Shown one piece after another: positions 33,288 to 42,309 of a stretch of 64,000 nt of DNA. The DNA comes from Xylanibacter ruminicola (GTDB lineage: Bacteria; Bacteroidota; Bacteroidia; Bacteroidales; Bacteroidaceae): the NCBI RefSeq assembly GCF_900107775.1, contig NZ_FNRF01000001.1, positions 806,001-870,000 of the forward strand, written 5' to 3'. The translations under genes were made by a program, and so were the position numbers. The notes below the pieces were generated by a model. That model was not told the DNA's origin. It saw only the letters and a program-made list of their open reading frames with translations, and did not search any database. Numbering within the stretch: the first letter of the stretch is position 1; each line of letters opens with the position of its first letter.

Positions 33288-34163
33288 ATGAACGAAACAC
33301 AACGTGGATTTATACAACTGCACCTGAGTGTGCTGTTGGCAGGCTTTACAGGCCTGTTTGGACGACTCATTACCCTGAACGAAGTGGATATTGTGTGGTA
33401 CCGTATGCTGTTTACGAGTGCTATCCTGCTGGTGTTTACCGGACTGCCACGAGTGGGCTGGCGTAAGTTTCTGCAGCTGTGCGGTTGCGGTGCGCTGTTA
33501 GGTTTGCACTGGATACTGTTTTACAGTAGCATCAAGGCCTCGAACGTGTCGATTGGTGTTATCTGTTTCTCGTTAGTGGGCTTTTTTACAGCCCTTTTCG
33601 AGCCGATGATATACCATCGCAAGCTGTCGGTTACCGAGCTGGTATTCTCGCTCATTACCGTGCTGGGTGTGCTGTGCATTTTTTCGTTAGATGCCCGTTA
33701 CCGCTATGGTATCGGCATTGGTGTGGTGTCGAGTGCCGTGTGTGCGCTCTATGCCATCTGCAATAAAAAGGCAAGCGTGGGTGTGCGTAGTCGTACGGTG
33801 CTGATGTACCAGATGTCGGGTGGTATCGTGCTGGTATCGATTATCATCCCCATCTATCTGGCTTTCTTCCCCAGCAGTCAGCCCGTGGTGGTTGTCCCCG
33901 AGGGTACTAACCTATGGCTGATGCTCTGTCATGCGCTGTTCTGTACAGTGGGTATGTATCTGCTACAGATACAGGCGCTGAAGCGACTCTCGGCCTTTAC
34001 GGTGAACCTGACGTACAACCTGGAGCCTTGCTATACCATTATATTAGCATTCCTGATTTTTGGCGAAGGCCGCGAGATAAACTTCTCGTTCTATATCGGC
34101 ATCGCCCTGATACTGCTCAGTGTGCTGTTGCAAACCCGACGGGCACTGGGACCTAAAAAATAA
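33288..34163 (+). CDS. DMT-superfamily (EamA) transporter
   Basis: 291 aa, ten membrane helices in two EamA repeats. Repeat 1 contains LLAGFTGLFGRLITL and VIWYR-like VDIVWYRMLF; repeat 2 contains SAFTVNLTYNLEPCYTIILAF, the family motif near helix 8-9 (split NLTYNLEP). It is distinct in sequence from the EamA proteins at 30725 and 56814. It is 6 bases upstream of the HAD phosphatase gene, so they are co-expressed; no substrate can be deduced. Confidence 0.88.
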   Translation: MNETQRGFIQLHLSVLLAGFTGLFGRLITLNEVDIVWYRMLFTSAILLVFTGLPRVGWRKFLQLCGCGALLGLHWILFYSSIKASNVSIGVICFSLVGFFTALFEPMIYHRKLSVTELVFSLITVLGVLCIFSLDARYRYGIGIGVVSSAVCALYAICNKKASVGVRSRTVLMYQMSGGIVLVSIIIPIYLAFFPSSQPVVVVPEGTNLWLMLCHALFCTVGMYLLQIQALKRLSAFTVNLTYNLEPCYTIILAFLIFGEGREINFSFYIGIALILLSVLLQTRRALGPKK

Positions 34164-34169
34164 GCATAT

Positions 34170-34958
34170 ATGCAGACAAGTTACGCATTATTCTTTGATA
34201 TCGACGGTACACTGGTGAGTTTTGAGACTCATCAGATTCCCGCTTCTACCATCTTGGCTCTTACACAGGCCAAGGCCAATGGACATAAGGTGTTTATAGC
34301 CACCGGTCGCCCACCTATTATTATAACCAACCTGGGTGCTATCGAGCATCTGATTGACGGTTATGTAACGACCAACGGCGCTTACTGTTTTGTAGGCGAT
34401 GAAGTGGTGGCCTGCAAGAGTATTCCGCCACACGAGGCCCGATTGATAGTGGATGATGCTATAGAGAAGAACTATGGCGTGATAGTAGTTGGCGAGAGGG
34501 ATGTGGCTGTGCTCGACCCGCAGGGACAGGTGGATGAGATTTTCCGTCAGCACTTAGCGGTGGAGAATCTGGATAAGGCCAAGCCTGTAGAGGAGGTGCT
34601 GCAGCAGCGTATTATGCAGATAACACCTTTCTTTAGTAAGGAATACGAGGCTGAGCTGATGGCACGCGTGCCTGGCTGTACCTCAGGGCGCTGGCATCCG
34701 GCATTTACCGATGTAACTGCGTTAGGTGCTGATAAGGGCGAGGGACTGTTGGCAATGGCCAAGCACTTAGGACTGAACCCCGACCATACCATGGCCTTTG
34801 GTGATGGCGGTAACGACAGTACCATGGTGCGTAAGGCTGGTGTGGGCATAGCCATGGGTAATGCCATCGACGAACTGAAGGCTGAGGCCGACTACATTAC
34901 GACGTCAGTTGACGATGAGGGTGTGCGCAAGGCCCTGCAGCATTTTGACTTGATATAG
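34170..34958 (+). CDS. Cof-type HAD-IIB phosphatase
   Basis: 262 aa. All HAD motifs are present: I, FFDIDGTLV (about 8-16); II, FIATGRPP (about 43-50); III, the Lys in DKGEGLLAMAKHLG (about 189-202); IV, AFGDGGNDSTMVRKAGVGIAMGNA (about 210-219 for the Asp pair). The type IIB cap lies between II and III. Relatives in Bacteroides dephosphorylate hexose phosphates and similar sugar phosphates. Its stop abuts the stop of the convergent kinase gene with no gap. Confidence 0.9.
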   Translation: MQTSYALFFDIDGTLVSFETHQIPASTILALTQAKANGHKVFIATGRPPIIITNLGAIEHLIDGYVTTNGAYCFVGDEVVACKSIPPHEARLIVDDAIEKNYGVIVVGERDVAVLDPQGQVDEIFRQHLAVENLDKAKPVEEVLQQRIMQITPFFSKEYEAELMARVPGCTSGRWHPAFTDVTALGADKGEGLLAMAKHLGLNPDHTMAFGDGGNDSTMVRKAGVGIAMGNAIDELKAEADYITTSVDDEGVRKALQHFDLI

Positions 34959-37900
34959 TTAGGCCAAAGGTAGCGCCATGATAAAGCGAGCACCTGAGGT
35001 ATAAGTGGTATCGAGCACCACATCACCACCCAGTCGGCGTGCTAATGAGCGTGCTACGGTGAGTCCGATACCTGTACCCTCGTAATACTCATCCAACTGT
35101 ACAAACTCATCAAAAATATGTTCAGCTTCATTGATGGGGACGCCAATACCTGTGTCCTCAACGATGAATTCGATGGTGCTCTCAGTCTTTTTGAGTGTAA
35201 GCGTAACCTGTTGCTGTTCAGTTTGTTTTTCATTCTTAGCCTCGGCCGGACGGGTAAACTTACGGGCGTTATCAAGCAGCATGGTAAGTGCACGGGTAGC
35301 AGCCTGTTCGTTGGTGGTGATGGTTACTGCGCCTTCGGCGTCGCCAACCTGTAAGTCGAACTTCAGGTGCTTGGCATTGGCAACCTCGCTGGCATCGGTG
35401 GCCTGTGCTGCAATCTGTACGGCCAGCACATTGTCGGTGCGGTTGATAACGGCCTGGCTGCTGGCGTCACTCAGTTCTAGCATCTTGTTAACCAGACCGG
35501 TAATACGGTCGGTATTCTCCACAATCTTATGATTGATATCGGTGCGGGTAGCCTCGTCGAACTTCATATCGGGCATGGTGATAATCTGTGTAAAACCACT
35601 CAGGATATTCAATGGGGTACGTATCTCGTGCGAAATCTGACGGATAAAATTGGTCTTCATCTTCGACGACTCCTCGGCACGTTCGTTGGCTATCACCAGG
35701 TTGTTATAGCTAATCTCGAGCAACGTGTGGGCACGGCGCAGTTTGCGATAGAACTCGAACAGCACTCCTAAGAATATCAGCAGCAACAGTACCACTACTA
35801 CGATGGCCTGCATGCGCTGACTGTTGAGTGAGGCTCGCTGGGCGGCAATCTCCTGCTCTTTCTGTTCGGTTTCGTAAATCACAGCTAATTCCTCGGCATC
35901 GCTGCGGTGCTGATATGCCTTTACCGAATCAAGCATATTGATAATCTGCTCTGCTTTCAGTATTGCGTCTTCTTTCCGGCCGGTTTTTACCATGGCTTTG
36001 AAGATGATTCCAGGGCTGTTAATCAGATAGTCGAGTGTGGGCGGAACCTCTGCAGCAATTTCAGCAGAATCAATGCGAAGTACTATAGAAAGCAGCTTTT
36101 CCCACTGCTCGGTAGTTTCCAGATAAAAAGCCTGATCGTACACGCCTCGTAACTTATGGGCATAATTGGATGACAAGAAACTCTGGTAGGCGGCTTCGGC
36201 CTCCTCGTGATGTCCGGTCATTGACCACATAATGGCTTTGTCGCAATTCAGTGTGGCCAGATAGTCGCTATATTTTTCTGTAGGTGCATTGGTGGCGGCA
36301 TAGTGCTCAAGGGCTGTTTCCAACATATCTAGCCATGGCTCAACCAAGTCGAACTTTTTCTGGTTCATGTAGTAGTTGATGATATTAGAGGCTATTAGTA
36401 GGCAGCTCTCCTGACAGTTTGGACTCTGGGGATAGCTCTGTGCCAGTTGTAGGGCACCCTGGCGAACTTCTTCGAAAGTTTCGGCAGCTTCCTCGTTATG
36501 ACCCAGTCGTAATTGACACATGCCAATTTCCATCTGGAGGTTGTTGCTCATGTCGCGACCAATGATGCTGCTATCCTTGCTGGCAATCTCGTAACCCTCG
36601 GTAGCAGTTTTAAGCGCCAATTCTACATTATTATTGTTCAGATAGCCTGCGCATACACCCATGTATGCATCGTAGAAGTTTCTTTTGTTGATTTGCAGTA
36701 GTTTGTTGCCTTCGATAGCCTTGCTAAAGAAAATCAAGGCTGAACGAGGTTGCTCCATTTCTTCATACTTCTCGCCCCTCATAAAGTCGGCTTGGCAGGT
36801 GGCTATCTTGCCAGCCTGTTCCAAACTGTCGAGCACCTGGAACCAGCGATTGCCCTCGTACTTGTTTAGCTGTTCTCTAATGTCGTTGTCGGCTTGTTCT
36901 TCGGGGGTGGATTGGTCCGAGGCTGTTGGTTTGTTCGGCTGGTTGTTGTGGCACGAGGTGGCAGTTAGTACAAGCAAGGGAAGCAGCACGGCTGCAAAGT
37001 GGCGTCGGCGGAACAGCAAGCGCCATAGAGGCATGAACATGAGCATAATGGATAATAGAATTAGTGGCAATAGGAAATAAAGCAACAGGCGATAGTTGCT
37101 GAGAATAACCTCGTTGGGGCATACAAGGGCTATGCTCCAACCTGTTTGGCGGAACGGCATGTAGAACACATGACTATCTACGCCATCCAGGCGTAGTGAC
37201 TTGTAACCTGTTTCGCCATCGGTCATGGCACGTCCCAAAGAGGTAAGGGCTGTGTCGGGATGCTCGATGGTAGAGGTGAAAATGGTTTCGTACAGCAGTC
37301 GGGTGCTGTCGGGATGAACAATGTAGGAGCCGCCACGACCTATCAGCATGCAATACGATTTGGGCATGGGCTGATAGTTTTCTATCTGATCGGCCAGCCA
37401 GCTCAGTGGCACATCGGCCGAGAGGATACCCACTGTTTTTTCGGGGCCACCCTGTATGGGCTGACAATACGAGGTCATAATATCGTTAACCACAATACCG
37501 CTGGTGCTCTTCTCGGCAAACGGCTCTATCCAGTACGAGTGGTACAGCATACGTGGGATAACGTACCAGTCCATATAAAAATACTGATAGTTGTCGTTAC
37601 CCTCCTGTTCGGTTACGATGTGGTTACCTTTTTTATATGAGTAAGCCGAGAAATACTGACCTTTCTCCTTATAGAAATAGGGATCGAACGATATGCTGCA
37701 GCCTTTCAGATCGGGGTGTTGCTTCAGCAACTCTCTGCTGTACGCAAACATCATGTCGGGCTGGTCGATATGCTGTTCAATCTTAGGAATCAAACTGTCG
37801 GCTGCGGCCTCTATCTGGTGCAGATGACGGTCGGTACGCTCCATGACCTGTTGTAGCGATTCTACGGCATCATCCATCGCCTGCTGCTGTATAATCTGGC

Positions 37901-37979
37901 GACTATAGGTGAGTATTGCCAGCAACAGGAGTGCGATGGCTGTGCCGATGGCAGCTGTTATCCATGGATGCTTTCTCAT
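34959..37979 (-). CDS. Cache-TPR hybrid sensor histidine kinase
   Basis: 1006 aa. Membrane helix (about 8-26), periplasmic Cache-type sensor (about 30-290, with FDPYFYKEKGQYFSAYSY, GILSADVPLSWL and GGSYIVHPD), second helix (about 297-320), then a hydrophobic stretch ending in a lipobox-like LTATSC (Cys343), TPR-like repeats (about 360-700), another helix (about 725-742), HisKA with SHEIRTPLNIL (His784) and HATPase_c (NARKF, EDTGIGVP, GTGIGLTVA). It looks like fusion of a Cache sensor with a formerly separate lipoprotein-type TPR kinase. It has no receiver domain and no adjacent response regulator. Its ATG overlaps the stop of the NMT1-like gene upstream (ATGA). Confidence 0.88.
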   Translation of the reverse strand: MRKHPWITAAIGTAIALLLLAILTYSRQIIQQQAMDDAVESLQQVMERTDRHLHQIEAAADSLIPKIEQHIDQPDMMFAYSRELLKQHPDLKGCSISFDPYFYKEKGQYFSAYSYKKGNHIVTEQEGNDNYQYFYMDWYVIPRMLYHSYWIEPFAEKSTSGIVVNDIMTSYCQPIQGGPEKTVGILSADVPLSWLADQIENYQPMPKSYCMLIGRGGSYIVHPDSTRLLYETIFTSTIEHPDTALTSLGRAMTDGETGYKSLRLDGVDSHVFYMPFRQTGWSIALVCPNEVILSNYRLLLYFLLPLILLSIMLMFMPLWRLLFRRRHFAAVLLPLLVLTATSCHNNQPNKPTASDQSTPEEQADNDIREQLNKYEGNRWFQVLDSLEQAGKIATCQADFMRGEKYEEMEQPRSALIFFSKAIEGNKLLQINKRNFYDAYMGVCAGYLNNNNVELALKTATEGYEIASKDSSIIGRDMSNNLQMEIGMCQLRLGHNEEAAETFEEVRQGALQLAQSYPQSPNCQESCLLIASNIINYYMNQKKFDLVEPWLDMLETALEHYAATNAPTEKYSDYLATLNCDKAIMWSMTGHHEEAEAAYQSFLSSNYAHKLRGVYDQAFYLETTEQWEKLLSIVLRIDSAEIAAEVPPTLDYLINSPGIIFKAMVKTGRKEDAILKAEQIINMLDSVKAYQHRSDAEELAVIYETEQKEQEIAAQRASLNSQRMQAIVVVVLLLLIFLGVLFEFYRKLRRAHTLLEISYNNLVIANERAEESSKMKTNFIRQISHEIRTPLNILSGFTQIITMPDMKFDEATRTDINHKIVENTDRITGLVNKMLELSDASSQAVINRTDNVLAVQIAAQATDASEVANAKHLKFDLQVGDAEGAVTITTNEQAATRALTMLLDNARKFTRPAEAKNEKQTEQQQVTLTLKKTESTIEFIVEDTGIGVPINEAEHIFDEFVQLDEYYEGTGIGLTVARSLARRLGGDVVLDTTYTSGARFIMALPLA

Positions 37980-38926
37980 AGGCCAATCAGTTCTTTGTAG
38001 GTTACTTCGCGTTTCAGCATGCCGGCTTCGAACATCATCTTACTGGCCTTGCGTACCATATCGGCACGTACACGGAACTCGCGTCGTTTCGACTCGCGAT
38101 CAATCTGCAGGCGCAATACCTCTTCGAGCATCATCTTCTGCATCACGCGGTTGGTGTGGATACCATTCTTACGCACATACTTCATGACAATCTCCAAGGC
38201 CTCGTCGGGGTGGGCGGCTACCCACTCCCAGCCACGGCGACTGGCGGCTGCAAACTTACCCACGGTACTGCGGTGGGTGTTGTAATACTGGCGTTTTACG
38301 TAAACGCCGTTCTCCTGTATGTTATAATCGTGATCGCTAAAACGATACAAACTTCTTTCGGGGAGATTAAATCCGGCCTGCTTCAGTTGGCAGAACTCGT
38401 TGTAACTCACTACCATAGTGGCATCTACGGCACCCGACAGGAACACGTTGATGTCGCTGGTAAAACGCACCCACTCGTAATTCATGCCTTCCTTCTTACT
38501 CATTATAAAGGTTAGGTAGTTGGGGTCGGAATTGAAGATGCCCACACGCTGACCTTTCATCTTTGACGGATCAGCACCCCAGCGCGAAATTAAGATGTTA
38601 CTGCTGTTCATGGAGTCCTGAAAGATGTTTACCAGTGGTGTGCCTTGGGCAATGAAGTCCATGGCCGACATCATCGAAAACATGGCAGCGTCGCACTGGT
38701 CGGTCTTCAATCGGTTGGAGGCCGAACTGGTGAGCGAAGGGTGCTGGATAACCACATCCAGGCCCATTTCGTCGTAAAATCCTTTCTCTTTGGCGGCATA
38801 ATAGCCGGCAAACTGTGCCTGCGCCGTCCAGATGGTAGTAAACACAAATCTTTCACCCTTTGCCGCTACTGGCAAGGCCAGCATTACAGCAAAGACCATG
38901 GTGATATGTTTAAGGCTACGTCTCAT
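37976..38926 (-). CDS. NMT1/THI5-like periplasmic binding protein
   Basis: 316 aa from the ATG at 38926 (MRRSLKHITMVFAVMLALPVAA, signal peptide). A longer frame starting TTG at 38959 is excluded because it overlaps the -7 box. The type II periplasmic-binding fold of NMT1/SsuA is shown by WTAQAQFAGYYAAKEKGFY, GLDVVIQHP, GQRVGIFN and FLSGAVDATMVVSYNE. No ABC permease or ATPase gene is near; instead it overlaps a sensor kinase gene, suggesting that it delivers a ligand signal to the Cache domain instead of feeding a transporter. Ligand class in the family: pyrimidine precursors, sulfonates, nitrate and others. Confidence 0.87.
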   Translation of the reverse strand: MRRSLKHITMVFAVMLALPVAAKGERFVFTTIWTAQAQFAGYYAAKEKGFYDEMGLDVVIQHPSLTSSASNRLKTDQCDAAMFSMMSAMDFIAQGTPLVNIFQDSMNSSNILISRWGADPSKMKGQRVGIFNSDPNYLTFIMSKKEGMNYEWVRFTSDINVFLSGAVDATMVVSYNEFCQLKQAGFNLPERSLYRFSDHDYNIQENGVYVKRQYYNTHRSTVGKFAAASRRGWEWVAAHPDEALEIVMKYVRKNGIHTNRVMQKMMLEEVLRLQIDRESKRREFRVRADMVRKASKMMFEAGMLKREVTYKELIGL

Positions 38927-38948
38927 TCTATTTCTCTCTCGTCGGGCG

Positions 38949-38956
38949 CAAAGATA
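38949..38956 (-). promoter_or_regulatory. -7 box of the NMT1-like/kinase operon
   Basis: TATCTTTG on the minus strand, 23 bases before the ATG at 38926; no good -33 element seen. Confidence 0.55.
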
Positions 38957-39041
38957 CAAAAAAGTTTTAAACTATGTGCGTTTTTTTGTACAAAGATGTA
39001 ACTTTTTGTACACTAAGTGTCTATTTTCCATATATTTTTAT

Positions 39042-39049
39042 TAATTTTG
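39042..39049 (+). promoter_or_regulatory. -7 box of argS
   Basis: TAATTTTG, 20 bases before the argS ATG; -33 element not evident. Confidence 0.45.
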
Positions 39050-39068
39050 CACCCAAAAATCAAAAGAT

Positions 39069-40874
39069 ATGAAACAAAGTTCGACGCAAGTCAATATTGA
39101 AGCATTAATCAGCAAGGCTGCAGGCGAGGCAGTAAAGGCTCTCTATGGCATGGATGCCACAGAGAAGATGCTGCAGTTGCAGAAGACAAGAAGTGAGTTT
39201 GAGGGTAACTTGACTCTGGTGGTATTCCCCTTTGTGAAGGCTGCCAAGAAGAGTCCGGAGCAGACAGCACAGGAGATTGGTGAATACCTGACTGCTAACT
39301 GTGCAGCTGTTGAGAAGTTTAACGTGGTAAAAGGTTTCTTGAACCTGAGCGTTGGCGATGGTGCCTGGTTGCAGTTGCTCGATGCTATCGATAAGGATGA
39401 GCGTTTCGGCATGAAGCAGGTTACCGACGAGTCGCCTCTGGTTATGATCGAATACTCTTCGCCTAACACCAACAAACCTTTGCACCTGGGCCATGTACGT
39501 AACAACCTGCTGGGTTGGAGCTTGGCACAGATTATGGAGGCCAATGGTAACAAGGTGGTGAAGACCAATATCGTGAACGATCGTGGTATTCATATCTGTA
39601 AGTCGATGCTGGCTTGGCTGAAGTACGGTAACGGCGAGACTCCTGAAACATCGGGCAAGAAGGGCGACCACCTGATTGGCGACTACTACGTAGCTTTCGA
39701 TAAGCACTACCGCGAGGAGGTGAAGGAACTCGTAGCCCAGGGTATGGACGAGGAGAAAGCTAAGCAGGAGGCTCCACTGATTAGGGAGGCTCATGAGATG
39801 CTGGTTAAGTGGGAGAACAACGATCCTGAGGTACGCGCTCTGTGGGAGAAGATGAACAACTGGGTATATGCCGGTTTCGATGAGACCTACAAGAAGATGG
39901 GCGTATCGTTCGATAAGATCTACTATGAGAGTCAGACCTACCTGAAGGGTAAGGCTAAGGTAGAAGAGGGCTTGGCTAAAGGTTTGTTTGAGCGTCACGA
40001 GGACAACTCGGTTTGGGCCGACCTGACTAACGAGGGCCTCGACCAGAAACTGCTGTTGCGTAGCGATGGAACCTCGGTATATATGACTCAGGATATCGGT
40101 ACTGCCGAGATGCGTTTCAAGGATTATCCTATCGATAAGATGATATATGTGGTAGGTAACGAGCAGAACTACCACTTCCAGGTGCTCTCTATCCTGTTGG
40201 ATCGCTTAGGATTCAAGTGGGGTAAGGAACTTACACACTTCTCATACGGTATGGTTGAGCTGCCAAACGGTAAGATGAAGAGTCGTGAGGGAACGGTTGT
40301 TGATGCCGACGACCTGATGGCACTGATGGTTGAGGATGCCTACAAGACCTCGATGGAACTGGGTAAGTTCGACGATATGACCGAAGAGGAGCGCCGTGAG
40401 ATTGCCCGTGTGGTAGGTATGGGTGCCCTGAAGTACTTTATCCTGAAGGTTGATGCACGTAAGAACATGCTGTTCAACCCCGAGGAAAGTATCGATTTCA
40501 ACGGTAATACCGGTCCTTTCATCCAGTACACCTATGCTCGTATCCGTTCAATCCTGCGTAAGGCCGAGGCTGAGGGCTTGAAGCCTGCTCATGCTCAGGT
40601 TGATCTGGCTGAGAAGGAGGTAGAGCTGGTTCAGAAGATGAACGAGTTTGGTGCTGCTGTAGAGCAGGCAGGTAAGGATTACTCGCCAAGTGGTATTGCT
40701 AACTACTGCTACGAGCTTACCAAGGTGTTCAATCAGTTCTATCACGATTACAGCATTCTGAACGAACCTGATGAGCAGAAGAAGGCCGTACGCTTGATGC
40801 TGGCTAAGAATGTGGCCAAGATCATTAAGAACGGTATGAGCCTGCTGGGCATCGAGGTTCCTGAGCGTATGTAA
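39069..40874 (+). CDS. argS: Arginine--tRNA ligase
   Basis: 601 aa class I synthetase that charges tRNA-Arg. An Arg-tRNA-synthetase N-terminal domain (about 1-110) is followed by the catalytic core with EYSSPNTNKPLHLGHVRNN, carrying the HIGH equivalent HLGH (about 138-141), the KMSK-equivalent KMKSREGT (about 399-406), and the DALR anticodon-binding domain at the end (FIQYTYARIRSILRKA at its start, AVRLMLAKNVAKIIKNGMSLLGIEVPERM at its end, final MxxLGI-type C-terminus). It is followed after one base by the RNase H gene. Confidence 0.97.
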   Translation: MKQSSTQVNIEALISKAAGEAVKALYGMDATEKMLQLQKTRSEFEGNLTLVVFPFVKAAKKSPEQTAQEIGEYLTANCAAVEKFNVVKGFLNLSVGDGAWLQLLDAIDKDERFGMKQVTDESPLVMIEYSSPNTNKPLHLGHVRNNLLGWSLAQIMEANGNKVVKTNIVNDRGIHICKSMLAWLKYGNGETPETSGKKGDHLIGDYYVAFDKHYREEVKELVAQGMDEEKAKQEAPLIREAHEMLVKWENNDPEVRALWEKMNNWVYAGFDETYKKMGVSFDKIYYESQTYLKGKAKVEEGLAKGLFERHEDNSVWADLTNEGLDQKLLLRSDGTSVYMTQDIGTAEMRFKDYPIDKMIYVVGNEQNYHFQVLSILLDRLGFKWGKELTHFSYGMVELPNGKMKSREGTVVDADDLMALMVEDAYKTSMELGKFDDMTEEERREIARVVGMGALKYFILKVDARKNMLFNPEESIDFNGNTGPFIQYTYARIRSILRKAEAEGLKPAHAQVDLAEKEVELVQKMNEFGAAVEQAGKDYSPSGIANYCYELTKVFNQFYHDYSILNEPDEQKKAVRLMLAKNVAKIIKNGMSLLGIEVPERM

Positions 40875-40875
40875 T

Positions 40876-41334
40876 ATGCAGAATCCCCCAGATTATAGAC
40901 ACGATACAGTTCTGCCCTTGCCAATGGAGGTAAGGGCAGACGCTTTTGCAGTAGATGCTGCTTGTAGCGGGAATCCTGGACCGATGGAGTATCAGGGTAT
41001 CGACCTGACTACAGGTGCAAGAGTTTTCCATTTTGGTCCTGTAAAAGGCACAAATAATATCGGTGAATTCTTGGCTATTGTGCATGCCTTGGCACTTTGC
41101 TGGCAAAAGGGATGGCACGATAAAACCATATATTCGGATAGTTATAATGCCATTCTATGGGTGTCGAAAGGCAAATGTAAAACCACACTTGAACGCACCC
41201 CACAAACCGAACAGCTCTTCCAAATTATTGCAAGAGCCGAGAACTGGTTGCGTACCCACCAGTACCGTAATCCCATTATTAAATGGGAAACACAGAAGTG
41301 GGGTGAGGTGCCTGCCGATTTTGGTAGAAAGTAA
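40876..41334 (+). CDS. RNase H-fold protein (RNase HI-like)
   Basis: 152 aa. The acidic residues of RNase HI can be placed: AVDAACSGNPGPMEYQG (Asp27), NNIGEFLAIVHAL (Glu near 63), IYSDSYNAILWV (Asp near 86) and the last VPADFGRK (Asp near 148), so the enzyme is probably active on RNA:DNA hybrids. It lacks the N-terminal hybrid-binding domain of eukaryotic-like RNase H1. It is one base after argS, convergent with ribD, with directly abutting stop codons. A second, unrelated RNase H (rnhB) is at 58292. Confidence 0.88.
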   Translation: MQNPPDYRHDTVLPLPMEVRADAFAVDAACSGNPGPMEYQGIDLTTGARVFHFGPVKGTNNIGEFLAIVHALALCWQKGWHDKTIYSDSYNAILWVSKGKCKTTLERTPQTEQLFQIIARAENWLRTHQYRNPIIKWETQKWGEVPADFGRK

Positions 41335-42255
41335 TTAGTCCTTTCGCTGATATACCATAATCACATTTTTATCATACATGTTACTGCTGGTCACATGGGC
41401 ATTAGCAGGAATCTGTGGTGCACGGGTACCATCACTAACGGTCATCGTGGTGTTGGTCTCTACGCGGATCTCGTCCCAAAGCCCCTGCACCAGGAAAGAA
41501 CGAAGCGTTTCGGCACCGCCTTCTACAATCAGCGACTGGATGTTCTGCGCATGCAGACTCTCGAGGTTCAGCGGATGAGCACGGTCTATCACCATACGTT
41601 TGGGATCAGGTCCGTACCATTCGCGTACATTCAGCTGCGGATGTTCGCGCTCATCGGTAACGCGACCCACCAGAATAGCATCCTCCTCAGCACGCAGTTT
41701 GTGCGAAAGCATCTTGGTAAAGTCGCTTGAGATTTGTACGGGCTGGTGATAATCGTCGATGAAACCATTGGCGGTCTGTGCCCATTTCAAGATGATATAA
41801 GGACGTTTTTCGCGATGGAATGTGAAAAAACGACGGTTCAATGCCTTGCATTCATCCTCGAGTACACCTACCTCTACTTCGATGCCTGCATCGCGTAGTT
41901 TCTGGATGCCTCGACCTTGAACTTCGGCGAATTCATCGATACATCCTACAACCACACGGCGCACACCTTTCTCGATAATCAAGTCGGCGCAAGGGGGCGT
42001 CTTACCATAATGTGAGCAGGGCTCAAGCGATACGTAGATGGTTGATTCTGGCAACAAGGCCTCGTCTTCTGCTCGTACAGAGGCAAAAGCGTTTACCTCG
42101 GCATGAGCCAGGCCACAGCGCACATGGTAACCCTCGCCAATAATACGGCCGTTATGTACAATAACTGCGCCCACCATAGGGTTGGGCTTGGCGTTCAGCT
42201 GTCCGTTTTTAGCCAGCTGAATGCAGCGATGCATGAATTTTTTGTCGTCTATCAT
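41335..42255 (-). CDS. ribD: Bifunctional riboflavin biosynthesis deaminase/reductase RibD
   Basis: 306 aa from the ATG at 42255 (MIDDKKFMHRCIQLAKNG). An in-frame ATG 18 bases upstream overlaps a repeat array. The deaminase domain (about 1-145) has zinc motifs HAEVNAF and SLEPCSHYGKTPPC. The reductase domain (about 146-306) has RPYIILKWAQTANGFI, AILVGRVTDE and LIVEGGAETLRSF. It catalyses two consecutive steps after GTP cyclohydrolase II. It is slightly shorter than the usual 350-370 aa because the reductase loops are reduced. It is divergent from prmC; other rib genes are not in this window. Confidence 0.94.
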   Translation of the reverse strand: MIDDKKFMHRCIQLAKNGQLNAKPNPMVGAVIVHNGRIIGEGYHVRCGLAHAEVNAFASVRAEDEALLPESTIYVSLEPCSHYGKTPPCADLIIEKGVRRVVVGCIDEFAEVQGRGIQKLRDAGIEVEVGVLEDECKALNRRFFTFHREKRPYIILKWAQTANGFIDDYHQPVQISSDFTKMLSHKLRAEEDAILVGRVTDEREHPQLNVREWYGPDPKRMVIDRAHPLNLESLHAQNIQSLIVEGGAETLRSFLVQGLWDEIRVETNTTMTVSDGTRAPQIPANAHVTSSNMYDKNVIMVYQRKD

Positions 42256-42263
42256 ATAATTCT

Positions 42264-42284
42264 CACTATTCACTATTCACTATT
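42264..42284. repeat. Heptanucleotide array between ribD and prmC
   Basis: Three exact copies of CACTATT, followed by a partial CATTA, in the 54-base divergent gap. Confidence 0.85.
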
Positions 42285-42309
42285 CATTACTTTTTTGTAT
42301 TTTTGCACC

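Noticed and set aside
40876..41334. argS-linked gene as a retroelement RNase H
   Set aside because: There is no reverse transcriptase nearby and the protein is a self-contained RNase HI-size enzyme coupled to argS.
42103..42309. N-terminal extension of prmC
   Set aside because: It runs antisense through ribD; the PrmC family start is the ATG at 42310.
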